From the NCBI GenBank assembly GCA_018823175.1, contig JAHJIY010000081.1, positions 1 through 64,000 on the forward strand: DNA of 64,000 nt, in the 5' to 3' direction. This document shows positions 1-7,357 of this stretch, piece after piece. How positions within the stretch are numbered: position 1 is the stretch's first letter; each line of letters begins with the position of its first letter. This DNA is from Pseudomonadota bacterium (GTDB lineage: Bacteria > Desulfobacterota > Desulfobulbia > Desulfobulbales > JAHJIY01). The position numbers and the translations under genes are program-made. The notes beneath the pieces are model-generated. The model ran no database searches, had not been told where the DNA came from, and worked only from the letters and a program-made list of their open reading frames with translations.

Positions 1-283
1 GATGCAAGGCGACGACGATGTTGATAATACTTGGGTATATCAACGAGTTGTCAACACAGCAGATGCGCCGCTCTCGGGCGCCCCGTTGGGCGGCGGGTGA
101 ATATCTATCCCAGCGGCTGAACAAGTATTTTTGACGCAACTTCAACCACCTGATTTGATAAACAGCTCTAAGCCGTCACGGATTCAGGAATGTGTCAAAT
201 CTCGATCAGGCCATGATAAAAGGTGATCTGATTAGATCCGTACTTTTAAGAGATTACGGCCAATCCTGATCCTGGATTACAAC
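1..283. other. Intergenic left edge, no gene recognised
   Basis: No convincing gene. A short open frame in the first 100 bases ends at a TGA near 100, has no visible ribosome binding site and is rich in Asp codons by composition only. The first 90 bases have the look of a degenerate interspersed element, but no second copy is visible in this window, so this stays a guess. Confidence 0.3.
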
Positions 284-1855
284 TTATTCCGCCAAGACAA
301 ATTTCTCATATGCTTCCTTCATGGTAACCCACTGAATCGTCCCATCACTGACTTTTTCTTGCATCTGCCCAAGCCATGATTCAAGGATGGCAAAGGCCTG
401 ATCCTGGGTCGGCGGCATATAAAACTCCAAGATCGGCATATGAAAATACATCAGATTGACAGTCGTTGGTTCCTTCTGCCCATTAAATATTTCAATTTGA
501 GACATAATATAATTGACGTCATGATCATCAAGTTTACAGTCACTTGATGGTTCCTGACAATTTTTCCGCCCCTCGGACAAGGTTGCCCACTCACCAAGAG
601 ATCCGGTTAAAAGCACAATCCCTTCGCCAACCGGAGCCTCCTGCACAATAGTGCTCAACCGCTTCGGATAAAATCTGTCTGGTGTGGTCACCGGGAGCGG
701 ATCATGAAAATATTTGCCACTCATCACCGCGATTTCTTCATCGGTAAAATTACTGCCGGTATCAGGATTAATCGGTCTCTCGTCAACCGGAATACTCTGG
801 TATGCCAAAAGGACCGGCGCATCCAGATATGAGAAACCGGCATCTCCCGCGGCGCCAAGAAAGTCATTCGGGCCCCAACCTCCTGAGCACCCCAGGTTAT
901 TGTCTTCTCCGACAATAGCGTCAACCACCGATTTATTGGTACGATATTGCTCAGTCAACTCCTGGGTGGAGCCAGTAGTTCCAATATCACAATGGGTGCC
1001 AACCCCTTGCTTGTTGGCCAAAGCATAGTTTAAAAGAGTTTCCTGCCCATAATCAATCGCGAGACGGGGATAGGCCTTTTCTGATTCAATAGTTATCTTG
1101 GCGCCATAGGCGGCAAAGGTATCAATAACTCTTTGCAAAGTATTATTATACCGTTGAAGAGAAGAAAGGTCGGTTATGAAATTAAGTTGGCTTTCCAGAT
1201 GCATCATAACCGCAAAATTTATGGCTTGGGGCGATACATCTTTGACGGAAGTAACAAAGACATTGCTCACGACATTATCCGCCGCACAGTAAAAACCCAA
1301 CTCGGTACCAGCGACCAAGGTTCCGGCATAAGATACCGGCAAGTTATATTCAGCCAGAGGCCCCTGATCGACGCCATCAAGTTGCCATTTATATTGCATT
1401 GATGTGCCGCCATCAATGTCCAGCGCAGTACAAGTTCCTGCAGGGGTAGAATCAGAAGTGATCAGACTTGGAGTCAAGCTTGCACTAATACCGGCAGCGG
1501 GGTCATCAACACAGGTTACATTCACCGTGGCGTTAACGGTAGTTGTTTCGGTTCCGTCAGAGACGGAGACCTCACCAGTTGTGGTGCCGCAGTAATTCTC
1601 CTGGAGAGTTATACTACCATCAGTGTTGATGGTTACGGAATCAAGCAAACCCGCATAAGCCAAGGAGTCATCTGGGTTATCATCAGTTGCGGCAGGCACG
1701 GTCCGACCACTTTCATCTTCAGTTAAATCAACCGTAAAATCCTGCCAGACCGGAGCAAGGTTTATTGCTCCGTCACTACTGCTGCTTCCACCGCCACAAC
1801 CGAAAATGAAGAAAAATCCTGCCCCTAAGACATAAATCGCTCTCTTGCCAGACAT
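284..1855 (-). CDS. Secreted lipoprotein with Ig-like repeat and deacetylase-like C-terminal domain
   Basis: The 523-residue protein starts at the ATG at 1855, directly behind a G-rich ribosome binding site; an in-frame extension to 1951 is rejected because it would bury the signal peptide. The N-terminus is a lipoprotein signal peptide ending in FFFIFGC (Cys20), followed by a Gly/Ser linker typical of surface lipoproteins. Residues about 35-130 look like an Ig- or cadherin-like beta domain with a Cys pair. A second Cys-containing beta segment follows. From about 220 to the end the protein resembles a TIM-barrel or NodB-type polysaccharide deacetylase (GTHCDIG, LMYFHMP), but the match is loose and the metal-binding triad is not certain. 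It stands alone, with no operon partners. A cell-surface carbohydrate-active role is inference. Confidence 0.6.
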   Translation of the reverse strand: MSGKRAIYVLGAGFFFIFGCGGGSSSSDGAINLAPVWQDFTVDLTEDESGRTVPAATDDNPDDSLAYAGLLDSVTINTDGSITLQENYCGTTTGEVSVSDGTETTTVNATVNVTCVDDPAAGISASLTPSLITSDSTPAGTCTALDIDGGTSMQYKWQLDGVDQGPLAEYNLPVSYAGTLVAGTELGFYCAADNVVSNVFVTSVKDVSPQAINFAVMMHLESQLNFITDLSSLQRYNNTLQRVIDTFAAYGAKITIESEKAYPRLAIDYGQETLLNYALANKQGVGTHCDIGTTGSTQELTEQYRTNKSVVDAIVGEDNNLGCSGGWGPNDFLGAAGDAGFSYLDAPVLLAYQSIPVDERPINPDTGSNFTDEEIAVMSGKYFHDPLPVTTPDRFYPKRLSTIVQEAPVGEGIVLLTGSLGEWATLSEGRKNCQEPSSDCKLDDHDVNYIMSQIEIFNGQKEPTTVNLMYFHMPILEFYMPPTQDQAFAILESWLGQMQEKVSDGTIQWVTMKEAYEKFVLAE

Positions 1856-2111
1856 ATTCCCCCCCCCCTGAATAATCACCCATCTTGGACCAAATCCAAA
1901 TAACAGTCCCTCGACTTCAACCATTTTTCGGTTTTGAGAAACAAACTTCAAGAAAATAGGGGATGAAGTCTTTCTGAGTATATCGTAGGTTATACAAAAG
2001 CAGATACTTCAGAAAAATTAAATATAAATCTAAGTGCCAGTTTATTGAAGCTCCCTGCGACAGATAAGCACCCGGCAAGGGGGGATAAAATCCGAGGGAA
2101 TGCGCCCTGCA

Positions 2112-2282
2112 GGAAGTGCCCTTTGGGTGCTTCGCTTTGCATGTTCACAAAAAGTTTGTCCCACGAGGCAATTATCATGAATTATAAACTCCGCCCAGCA
2201 GATCTGCGCAATACTTCATGCAGCAAAGTAAAGACCCGAAAGGGAGTGCCCTTTGGGCACATTTGGTCGAACATGTTCAAAG
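2112..2282. repeat. Two adjacent copies of a dispersed repeat
   Basis: Two related units at 2112-2165 and 2242-2282 share the core GTGCCCTTTGGG and the word CATGTTCA. Related sequence recurs at 28276-28310 and 41722-41768 with the pattern CATGTTCA, an A-run, then TCT and GACC. The units lie upstream of the small secreted protein gene and create a spurious open frame reaching back to 2045. Confidence 0.45.
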
Positions 2283-2758
2283 GGATTATCTTCCTCCAGA
2301 TACTATTATCAGTAATGGTTGAAGGAAGTTTTGCCGCCGATCTATCAAAAGTAAATCTGGCCGACGGCAGCATAATTTCAGGGGAACTCATTTCAATTGA
2401 CGATGGCATCTACACCGTTAAGCCCCAGAGCCTCGGCACCATAAAGGTCAAAAGTTCGGACATCAAAAGCATCGATAATCAGACAAAAACAAGCAATAGC
2501 AGCCGCAAAGCAGACCAGTCCGCGCCGACAGCAGAGATCAAGGCCATACAACAACAATTGATGGGCAATGAGGAAATTATGAATTTAATTTTTTCTCTAC
2601 GTAACGACCCAAATATTCAAAAGGCCATGCAGAATCCGGAATTCATGAAGGCGATTAACAGCTGGGACCTCAACACCTTGCAAAATGATCCGCTTTTTAA
2701 TGAGATATTAAAAAATTCGACAATCCAGCTGATCAAGAATAAAGGCATAAAACAGTAA
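2273..2758 (+). CDS. Small exported protein with STI1-like C-terminus
   Basis: The 161-residue protein has a signal peptide (MFKGIIFLQILLSVMVEGSFA, cleavage about residue 21), which is why the ATG at 2273 is preferred over upstream in-frame ATGs at 2045 and 2177 whose codons fall in repeat sequence. Residues about 25-60 form a short beta-rich module (LADGSIISGELISIDDGIY) of the kind seen in secreted proteins that begin with a small SH3- or LSM-like fold. A polar linker follows. The last 65 residues contain NDPNIQKAMQNPEFMKAI and NDPLFNEIL, which resemble STI1/heat-shock-chaperonin-binding helices. No strong ribosome binding site is seen. Function is unknown; periplasmic location is inferred from the signal peptide. 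Confidence 0.6.
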   Translation: MFKGIIFLQILLSVMVEGSFAADLSKVNLADGSIISGELISIDDGIYTVKPQSLGTIKVKSSDIKSIDNQTKTSNSSRKADQSAPTAEIKAIQQQLMGNEEIMNLIFSLRNDPNIQKAMQNPEFMKAINSWDLNTLQNDPLFNEILKNSTIQLIKNKGIKQ

Positions 2759-2897
2759 TCTCTTTTACAAAAGATTCTTCGATATGGGGTCAAACCAAGC
2801 TATCTTCTTTAAAGTTCGTATTTATGTTCCAGAAATAGCCATTATTTTGACCTAGAGCACCTTAAATATCAAAAAAGTGGTTTCGACTACAGTGGGT

Positions 2898-4469
2898 TCA
2901 CTGGGAGTTAACCTGTAGCTTAGCCAGATAATTTTTCAGGGCCTTGATCACTTTGGCATCATACTTACAGCCGGAATCTTTTTCAATCAGGGCCAAGGCT
3001 TCATCCTTGGGCATGGCCTGGCGGTAATGGCGTTTGGAAGTCAGAGCCTCAAAGACATCGGCGACGGTGATGATCTTAGCCATGAACGGGATTTCCCGAC
3101 CCAGGATACCGCTGTCATATCCGGAGCCATCTAAAAGCTCATGATGAGCAGCGGCAATGATCGGAACGTTGCGATATTTTCTGGCAAAACGCATCTTGCC
3201 GAGAATACTCCTGGTCAAGGTAACATGCTCTTTGATTTGGCTATACTCCCGGTCGCTCAACCGGCCGGGTTTTTTAAGGATCTGGTCGTCGATTCCGAGC
3301 TTACCGTAATCGTGGAGTAGACCGGCAACCCCGATTACATCGAGATCGCTCTCCCCAAAGCCCAGTTCCCGGGCGATCTCCACCGCATAATGGGTAACCT
3401 GGGTGGAGTGGCCTGCGGTCAAAGTATCTTTTGCATCGATGGAAGCGGCCATTACCTCGATAATGCTCCGGAACTGGCGTTCTTGTTCGGCCAGCATCAG
3501 GGCGTTATCCATGGTAATGGCCACCATGGATGACAACCCATCCATGATTTCAATATCCTCACCGCTAAAACTGTCATTACATTTGTTGATGATCTCAATA
3601 ACTCCGATTACCTCATCCAGATAATTTCTAATCGGTAGACCAAGAATAGTTTTTGTTTCAAAACCGGTCAGTTGGTCGATTTTCTGATCAAAGCGGCTAT
3701 CAGTGGCGGAATCAAGAATATTTATAACCTTGCCACTCACTGCCACCAGACCGGCAACCCCGAGGTTAAGACTCAGACTGATGGCGCTGCCGTCAAGGCC
3801 GTGCGCAAACACCGACATCAGCTGGCCGCTGTCGGCATCGATCAGGAACAAAGACCCCCGCTGACAGCTGGCATTCCTTACCAGGCAATCGATCATTTGT
3901 TCAATCCGTCCAGCAGCGATGTTCTGGAGATTATCTTCGAGGCCGAGTTTTGCCGCATCCTGCCGGGTCATCTCAAGATCATGCTCGGTAAAAACCCCCG
4001 TATCCTTGTTAATAAGTTCCAGGGCGCCCAGAACTTCTCCCTGCTTATTAATGATCGGAGCCACCAGAATGCTCTCTGTTTTAAAATCGTGCAGCTGATC
4101 AATTTCCGGGTTGAAATAAGGATGGTCGGAGGCGTTGGAGATGCTGATTTCCTGTTTGGAAAGAACCGCCCAGCCGACGATACCCATTTTAAGTTTGATC
4201 GTGATCTCTTGTTCGACAATCCCTTCGGCAAATTTGGCCTGTAGTTCCATCCTCTCCCAGTCGATCAGGAAGATCGTCGTCCGTTCGGCATCAAGAAGTT
4301 CGGATATTTCACTGATGATTAGAGGCATTAATCGATCAAGCTGGCGCTCACTGCCAATTCTTTTCTGGATAGCCAGGATTTTTTTGAACTGGCAATTCTC
4401 TTTTTCAAGTGAATTGACTAAATGGTTATCAGCCATAGGGTTATCTTCTGCAAGGTTAAATTTTGTCAT
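2898..4469 (-). CDS. GAF-GAF-HD-GYP-type signalling protein
   Basis: The 523-residue soluble protein has two GAF sensor domains (about residues 40-165 and 190-325) and a C-terminal HD-GYP-type domain (about 335-510). HD-GYP proteins normally hydrolyse cyclic di-GMP. The metal-binding motif LLHDYGKLG and the helix HHELLDGSGY are present, as is VADVFEALTSKRHYR. The name-giving GYP reads GYD here, so the family signature is altered at one residue while the His and Asp metal ligands remain. A second possible start lies at 4436; neither has a strong ribosome binding site. No partner kinase or receiver gene is adjacent. Sensing of a small ligand or redox state by the GAF domains, with c-di-GMP turnover as output, is inferred from the family. 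Confidence 0.85.
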   Translation of the reverse strand: MTKFNLAEDNPMADNHLVNSLEKENCQFKKILAIQKRIGSERQLDRLMPLIISEISELLDAERTTIFLIDWERMELQAKFAEGIVEQEITIKLKMGIVGWAVLSKQEISISNASDHPYFNPEIDQLHDFKTESILVAPIINKQGEVLGALELINKDTGVFTEHDLEMTRQDAAKLGLEDNLQNIAAGRIEQMIDCLVRNASCQRGSLFLIDADSGQLMSVFAHGLDGSAISLSLNLGVAGLVAVSGKVINILDSATDSRFDQKIDQLTGFETKTILGLPIRNYLDEVIGVIEIINKCNDSFSGEDIEIMDGLSSMVAITMDNALMLAEQERQFRSIIEVMAASIDAKDTLTAGHSTQVTHYAVEIARELGFGESDLDVIGVAGLLHDYGKLGIDDQILKKPGRLSDREYSQIKEHVTLTRSILGKMRFARKYRNVPIIAAAHHELLDGSGYDSGILGREIPFMAKIITVADVFEALTSKRHYRQAMPKDEALALIEKDSGCKYDAKVIKALKNYLAKLQVNSQ

Positions 4470-4530
4470 TCATGATTCTAATTTTCATGTTTGTTCTAAT
4501 CTGAATCCGGCAAGAGATCAAGTAACCTGA

Positions 4531-4788
4531 TCAAACTTGATTTTTAAAAAAATGGGCTATTGGCCTTATCGGTAGTCTGTTTGACAACCTTTTTTCTCCA
4601 CAACAGAATTTAGACCCTGGTCTATGGTCTTGCAGTTGTATTTTTCCATTCTCCCAGCTGATATTGTCGATTCTGCACTCAGCCGCTGAACGGACCGGGA
4701 AATATTTTTGGCGGATTATTTCAGCATTTGCGTTCAGAAACAGGTCCGGCTCAATCTGCCAACCGCCTTTGATCTTGTTAATCATCAC
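4531..4788 (-). CDS. Possible small hypothetical protein
   Basis: An 85-codon open frame with an ATG at 4788 preceded by AAAGGGTG, a usable ribosome binding site. The translation is basic, contains CCGEK and ends KNQV; no domain is recognised. It lies between the GAF-HD gene and the antiporter operon and is read away from the latter. It may be a real small gene or chance. Confidence 0.3.
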   Translation of the reverse strand: MMINKIKGGWQIEPDLFLNANAEIIRQKYFPVRSAAECRIDNISWENGKIQLQDHRPGSKFCCGEKRLSNRLPIRPIAHFFKNQV

Positions 4789-4895
4789 CCTTTATGTATA
4801 TCCTAAAGATAATACTTGGCTTGCCAAAAACACAAGAAACATGCATCAAAACCAACTGAAGTTACCAGCAAATACACGTAACATAAGGTACTTGC

Positions 4896-5429
4896 ATGAT
4901 AACAAATTACCTTGCTGCCCATCATCTCAGGCTCGCAGATCTTGCCGGAATCGCGGCGGTGCGATTTGTGATTTTTTCCACCGTCTGGTTTTTACTCACC
5001 GGCTCCGAGATGAAAAGTTGGCTAGTAGGCATCCCCGCCGTTTTTTTTGCCGTAGGCCTGAGTCTCTATCTTTCTCCTCCCGGCTGCGGCAAACTTAGTT
5101 TTGTCGGCGGCTGTTTCTTTATCCCATTTTTCCTGCGTCAATCTTTCCTCAGCGGGATTGATGTCATGCGGCGTACTCTTTCGCCGCAACGGCTGATCAA
5201 CCCGGGGTTGGTTTCTTATACCACCACCCTGCCGCCGGGAGCGCCCCTCATTTTTTTTGTCAATACGATCAGCCTGTTGCCCGGCACCTTAAGTGCCGAC
5301 CTGCAGGGCAATACAGTGACGATTCATACCATTGACCAGGACCTGCCGATCTGGACCAACATCCAGAACCTGGAGGGGCGAATTGCCGTCTTGTTCAACC
5401 AGCACGAACCAAAGGAGAATAACCTGTGA
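4896..5429 (+). CDS. mrpE: Mrp-type cation/proton antiporter subunit E
   Basis: The 177-residue membrane protein is the first gene of the Mrp operon. It has the MrpE layout: two or three N-terminal membrane helices (VRFVIFSTVWFLLTG; residues about 20-75) and a soluble C-terminal part containing PGTLSADLQGNTVTIHTID, which matches the conserved MrpE segment. MrpE is a small subunit needed for assembly or full activity of the hetero-oligomeric Na+(K+)/H+ antiporter in the cytoplasmic membrane. The stop overlaps the next start as GTGA, so translation of E and F is coupled. No terminator separates any gene from here to 12094. Confidence 0.9.
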   Translation: MITNYLAAHHLRLADLAGIAAVRFVIFSTVWFLLTGSEMKSWLVGIPAVFFAVGLSLYLSPPGCGKLSFVGGCFFIPFFLRQSFLSGIDVMRRTLSPQRLINPGLVSYTTTLPPGAPLIFFVNTISLLPGTLSADLQGNTVTIHTIDQDLPIWTNIQNLEGRIAVLFNQHEPKENNL

Positions 5430-5713
5430 GTTTTATTCATATCGCCTTTGCCCTCATCCTGCTTCTGGCCATTGCCGCCGGTCTTTTCCGGATTCTTGCC
5501 GGGCCGACCGCCGCCGACCGGATGATGGCGGCCCAGCTCTTCGGGACCTGCGGTGTGGCAATTATGCTCCTGCTCGCCGAAGGAATGGAATCGCCGGTCT
5601 TGCTCGACATCGCCCTGGTCTTTGCCATTCTGGCGGCGATGGCGACGATCACCTTTGTCCGTCGCGCATGGCATTCTAGTGAAAATGTGGGGGAGATGAA
5701 TGAGAATACTTAA
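5426..5713 (+). CDS. mrpF: Mrp antiporter subunit F
   Basis: This 95-residue protein with three predicted membrane helices begins at a GTG that overlaps the mrpE stop. The segment FRILAGPTAADRMMAAQLFG matches the MrpF/MnhF signature (GPTAADRM). MrpF is a small core subunit of the Mrp complex. The end overlaps the start of mrpG by 14 bases. The assignment is firm by motif, size and position. Confidence 0.92.
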   Translation: MSFIHIAFALILLLAIAAGLFRILAGPTAADRMMAAQLFGTCGVAIMLLLAEGMESPVLLDIALVFAILAAMATITFVRRAWHSSENVGEMNENT

Positions 5714-6002
5714 TGATATCGGCCTTTTGTTTATTGGTATCGGCATGCTGTTTTTTATCTCCGGGACCATCGGTCTGCTTCGTTTCCCGGATATCTATAC
5801 CCGCCTGCACGCCATGACCAAGGCCGATAATGTCGGCCTCGGCTTACTTGTTCTGGGTCTTTCTTGCCAGGCCGACAGTTGGCAAACCGTTGCCCGGCTC
5901 ATCTTCATCTGGATCCTGGTCCTAATCGCAAGTTCGGCCTCATGCCACCTGGTTGCCAGAAGTGCTCTGCAGAAAAACATTCAGCCCTGGTCACGACCAT
6001 GA
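5700..6002 (+). CDS. mrpG: Mrp antiporter subunit G
   Basis: This 100-residue, three-helix membrane protein carries the MrpG/MnhG signature GLLRFPDIYTRLHAMTKADN. MrpG works with MrpF and the MbhD-like subunit in the membrane arm of the complex. Its last codons overlap the next start as ATGA at 5999-6002. The usual size of the family is 100-125 residues, so it is complete. Confidence 0.92.
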   Translation: MRILNDIGLLFIGIGMLFFISGTIGLLRFPDIYTRLHAMTKADNVGLGLLVLGLSCQADSWQTVARLIFIWILVLIASSASCHLVARSALQKNIQPWSRP

Positions 6003-6328
6003 CCGATAATATTCTTGCCGCATTTGATCTTGTCCTGATCACAACCCTGCTATTACTGGCCTGGAAGCTGTTATCATGTGAGGATATTTTCACAGCGGTT
6101 GTCCTGTTTATCTCCTTTGGCTTGCTGATGGCTTTGGCCTGGGTCAGAATGCGGGCCCCGGATGTGGCCTTGGCTGAGGCCGCTCTTGGTGCTGGTCTGA
6201 CCGGACCGCTCCTTCTTGCCGCCTTGCGGCGGATGGAACGGATCCGCAAATATGAACGGCGTCTGGATCTTGATGAGGAAAGAAATGATTATAAAAAGCC
6301 GAAGAAAAAACAAGCGCCGCCCCTTTGA
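5999..6328 (+). CDS. MbhD/MrpA-C-terminal-like subunit (DUF4040)
   Basis: This 109-residue membrane protein starts at the ATG at 5999, overlapping the mrpG stop; longer in-frame upstream sequence belongs to mrpG in another frame. Three helices and the motif RAPDVALAEAALGAGLTGPL match the MbhD-like segment (DUF4040). In many bacteria this segment is fused to the C-terminus of a long MrpA; here it is a separate gene, as in membrane-bound hydrogenase and Mbx operons. A basic tail (KKPKKKQ) ends the protein in the cytoplasm. It overlaps the next gene by 44 bases. Confidence 0.85.
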   Translation: MTDNILAAFDLVLITTLLLLAWKLLSCEDIFTAVVLFISFGLLMALAWVRMRAPDVALAEAALGAGLTGPLLLAALRRMERIRKYERRLDLDEERNDYKKPKKKQAPPL

Positions 6329-7031
6329 TCCCATCCTGCTGCTGGTCTTGCTGTTAACCATCGGCCTGACGGCCTTACTGATCAAAGCCAATTACACGAT
6401 ACCGGTAACGTCATTCGGACTGGCTGCCGAAGTAGCCCGCTTCCAGCCCCGCAGCGGCGTGGAAAGCCCAGTCACTGCTGTTCTCCTGAATTTTCGCGGC
6501 TACGATACCTTACTGGAGGTCATGATTCTGCTGATCGCCGTAATTGGCGTCTGGTCCCTGACCAAAGCGCCCTTCCCGCAAAAAGCAGTGAAAACAAGTC
6601 CGGTTCAGCTGGCCGTCGTCCGACTACTGGCGCCCCTCATGTGTCTGGTCGCCGCTTATCTGGTCTGGCAAGGGAGCCATCTTGCCGGTGGCGCCTTTCA
6701 AGGCGGGGCGATTCTCGGTGGCGCCGGGGTATTACTGCTGGTTGCCGAGTTACCCTGGTTGCGGACCATCCACTCCCGTCCCCTGCGGATCGGTCTGCTG
6801 ATCGGACCATTGTTTTTTTTGGGAGTCGCCCTTTTGGGAATCATAAACGGCAGGGAACTGTTGACCTATCCGGGAAAGTGGTCCGGTTCTTTGCTGTTGC
6901 TAATCGAATCGACCTGCGCCGTATCCATCGGTCTGACCCTCGCCTCACTTTTTGCCGGAGGCCGCCCGGCCGACGATCTGATTGGCCAGACAAAAACGCC
7001 GGCATGCAACCGAGAACAGAAGAGATGCTGA
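6285..7031 (+). CDS. mrpB: Mrp antiporter subunit B (MbhE/MrpB-like)
   Basis: The 248-residue protein starts at the ATG at 6285, with GAGGAAAG just upstream; an alternative ATG lies at 6273. It joins an MbhE-like N-terminal part, with NFRGYDTLLEVMILLIAVIG typical of the family, to an MrpB-like part containing GSHLAGGAFQGGAILGGAGV. About six membrane helices are expected. In Mrp complexes this subunit stacks against subunit C and the antiporter modules. It overlaps mrpC by 7 bases. The unusual point is only that the MbhD-like part is a separate gene. Confidence 0.88.
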   Translation: MIIKSRRKNKRRPFDPILLLVLLLTIGLTALLIKANYTIPVTSFGLAAEVARFQPRSGVESPVTAVLLNFRGYDTLLEVMILLIAVIGVWSLTKAPFPQKAVKTSPVQLAVVRLLAPLMCLVAAYLVWQGSHLAGGAFQGGAILGGAGVLLLVAELPWLRTIHSRPLRIGLLIGPLFFLGVALLGIINGRELLTYPGKWSGSLLLLIESTCAVSIGLTLASLFAGGRPADDLIGQTKTPACNREQKRC

Positions 7032-7357
7032 CCAACAACTTATACAATCTTTGCGGTCTGCTGCTGTTTGGCATGGGACTGTTTGCTCTTTTTGCCTGCT
7101 CCCATCTGTTGCGTAAAATTCTGGCCGTCAACATCATGTCCAGCGGGGTTTTTCTCGTCCTGATCGCCACAGCTTATCGCCCACTGGGAGCCGGCGAAAT
7201 CGACCCGGTGCCCCATGCCATGGTGCTCACCGGCATCGTGGTCTCGGTTAGTGTTACCGCCCTCGCCCTGATCCTTGCCTGCCGGGTCCAGGAAACCTCA
7301 AACCATTCTTTGTCACAATCCGAAAGGAACACAAACGATGGAGATTCCGAAGAATGA
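7025..7357 (+). CDS. mrpC: Mrp antiporter subunit C (NuoK-like)
   Basis: A 110-residue, three-helix protein of the MrpC/NuoK family. It starts at the ATG at 7025, inside the end of mrpB. Motifs include LLRKILAVNIMSSGVFLVLI and DPVPHAMVLTGIVVSVSVTA, the latter being the conserved MrpC helix (DPxPxALVLTgIVV). Its stop overlaps the next start as ATGA. It is homologous to complex I subunit NuoK. Confidence 0.92.
   Translation: MLTNNLYNLCGLLLFGMGLFALFACSHLLRKILAVNIMSSGVFLVLIATAYRPLGAGEIDPVPHAMVLTGIVVSVSVTALALILACRVQETSNHSLSQSERNTNDGDSEE

Noticed and set aside
2045-2272. In-frame N-terminal extension of the small exported protein
   Set aside because: The codons lie in dispersed repeat units and would place the signal peptide in the middle of the protein.
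3672-4244. 190-codon plus-strand frame inside the GAF-HD gene
   Set aside because: Antisense shadow of a clear protein; no domain and no ribosome binding site.
4664-5098. Plus-strand frame before and across mrpE
   Set aside because: Overlaps mrpE in another frame, has Arg/Pro-rich shadow composition.
6641-7024. Upstream extension of mrpC
   Set aside because: It runs through mrpB in another frame; MrpC has its normal size from 7025.
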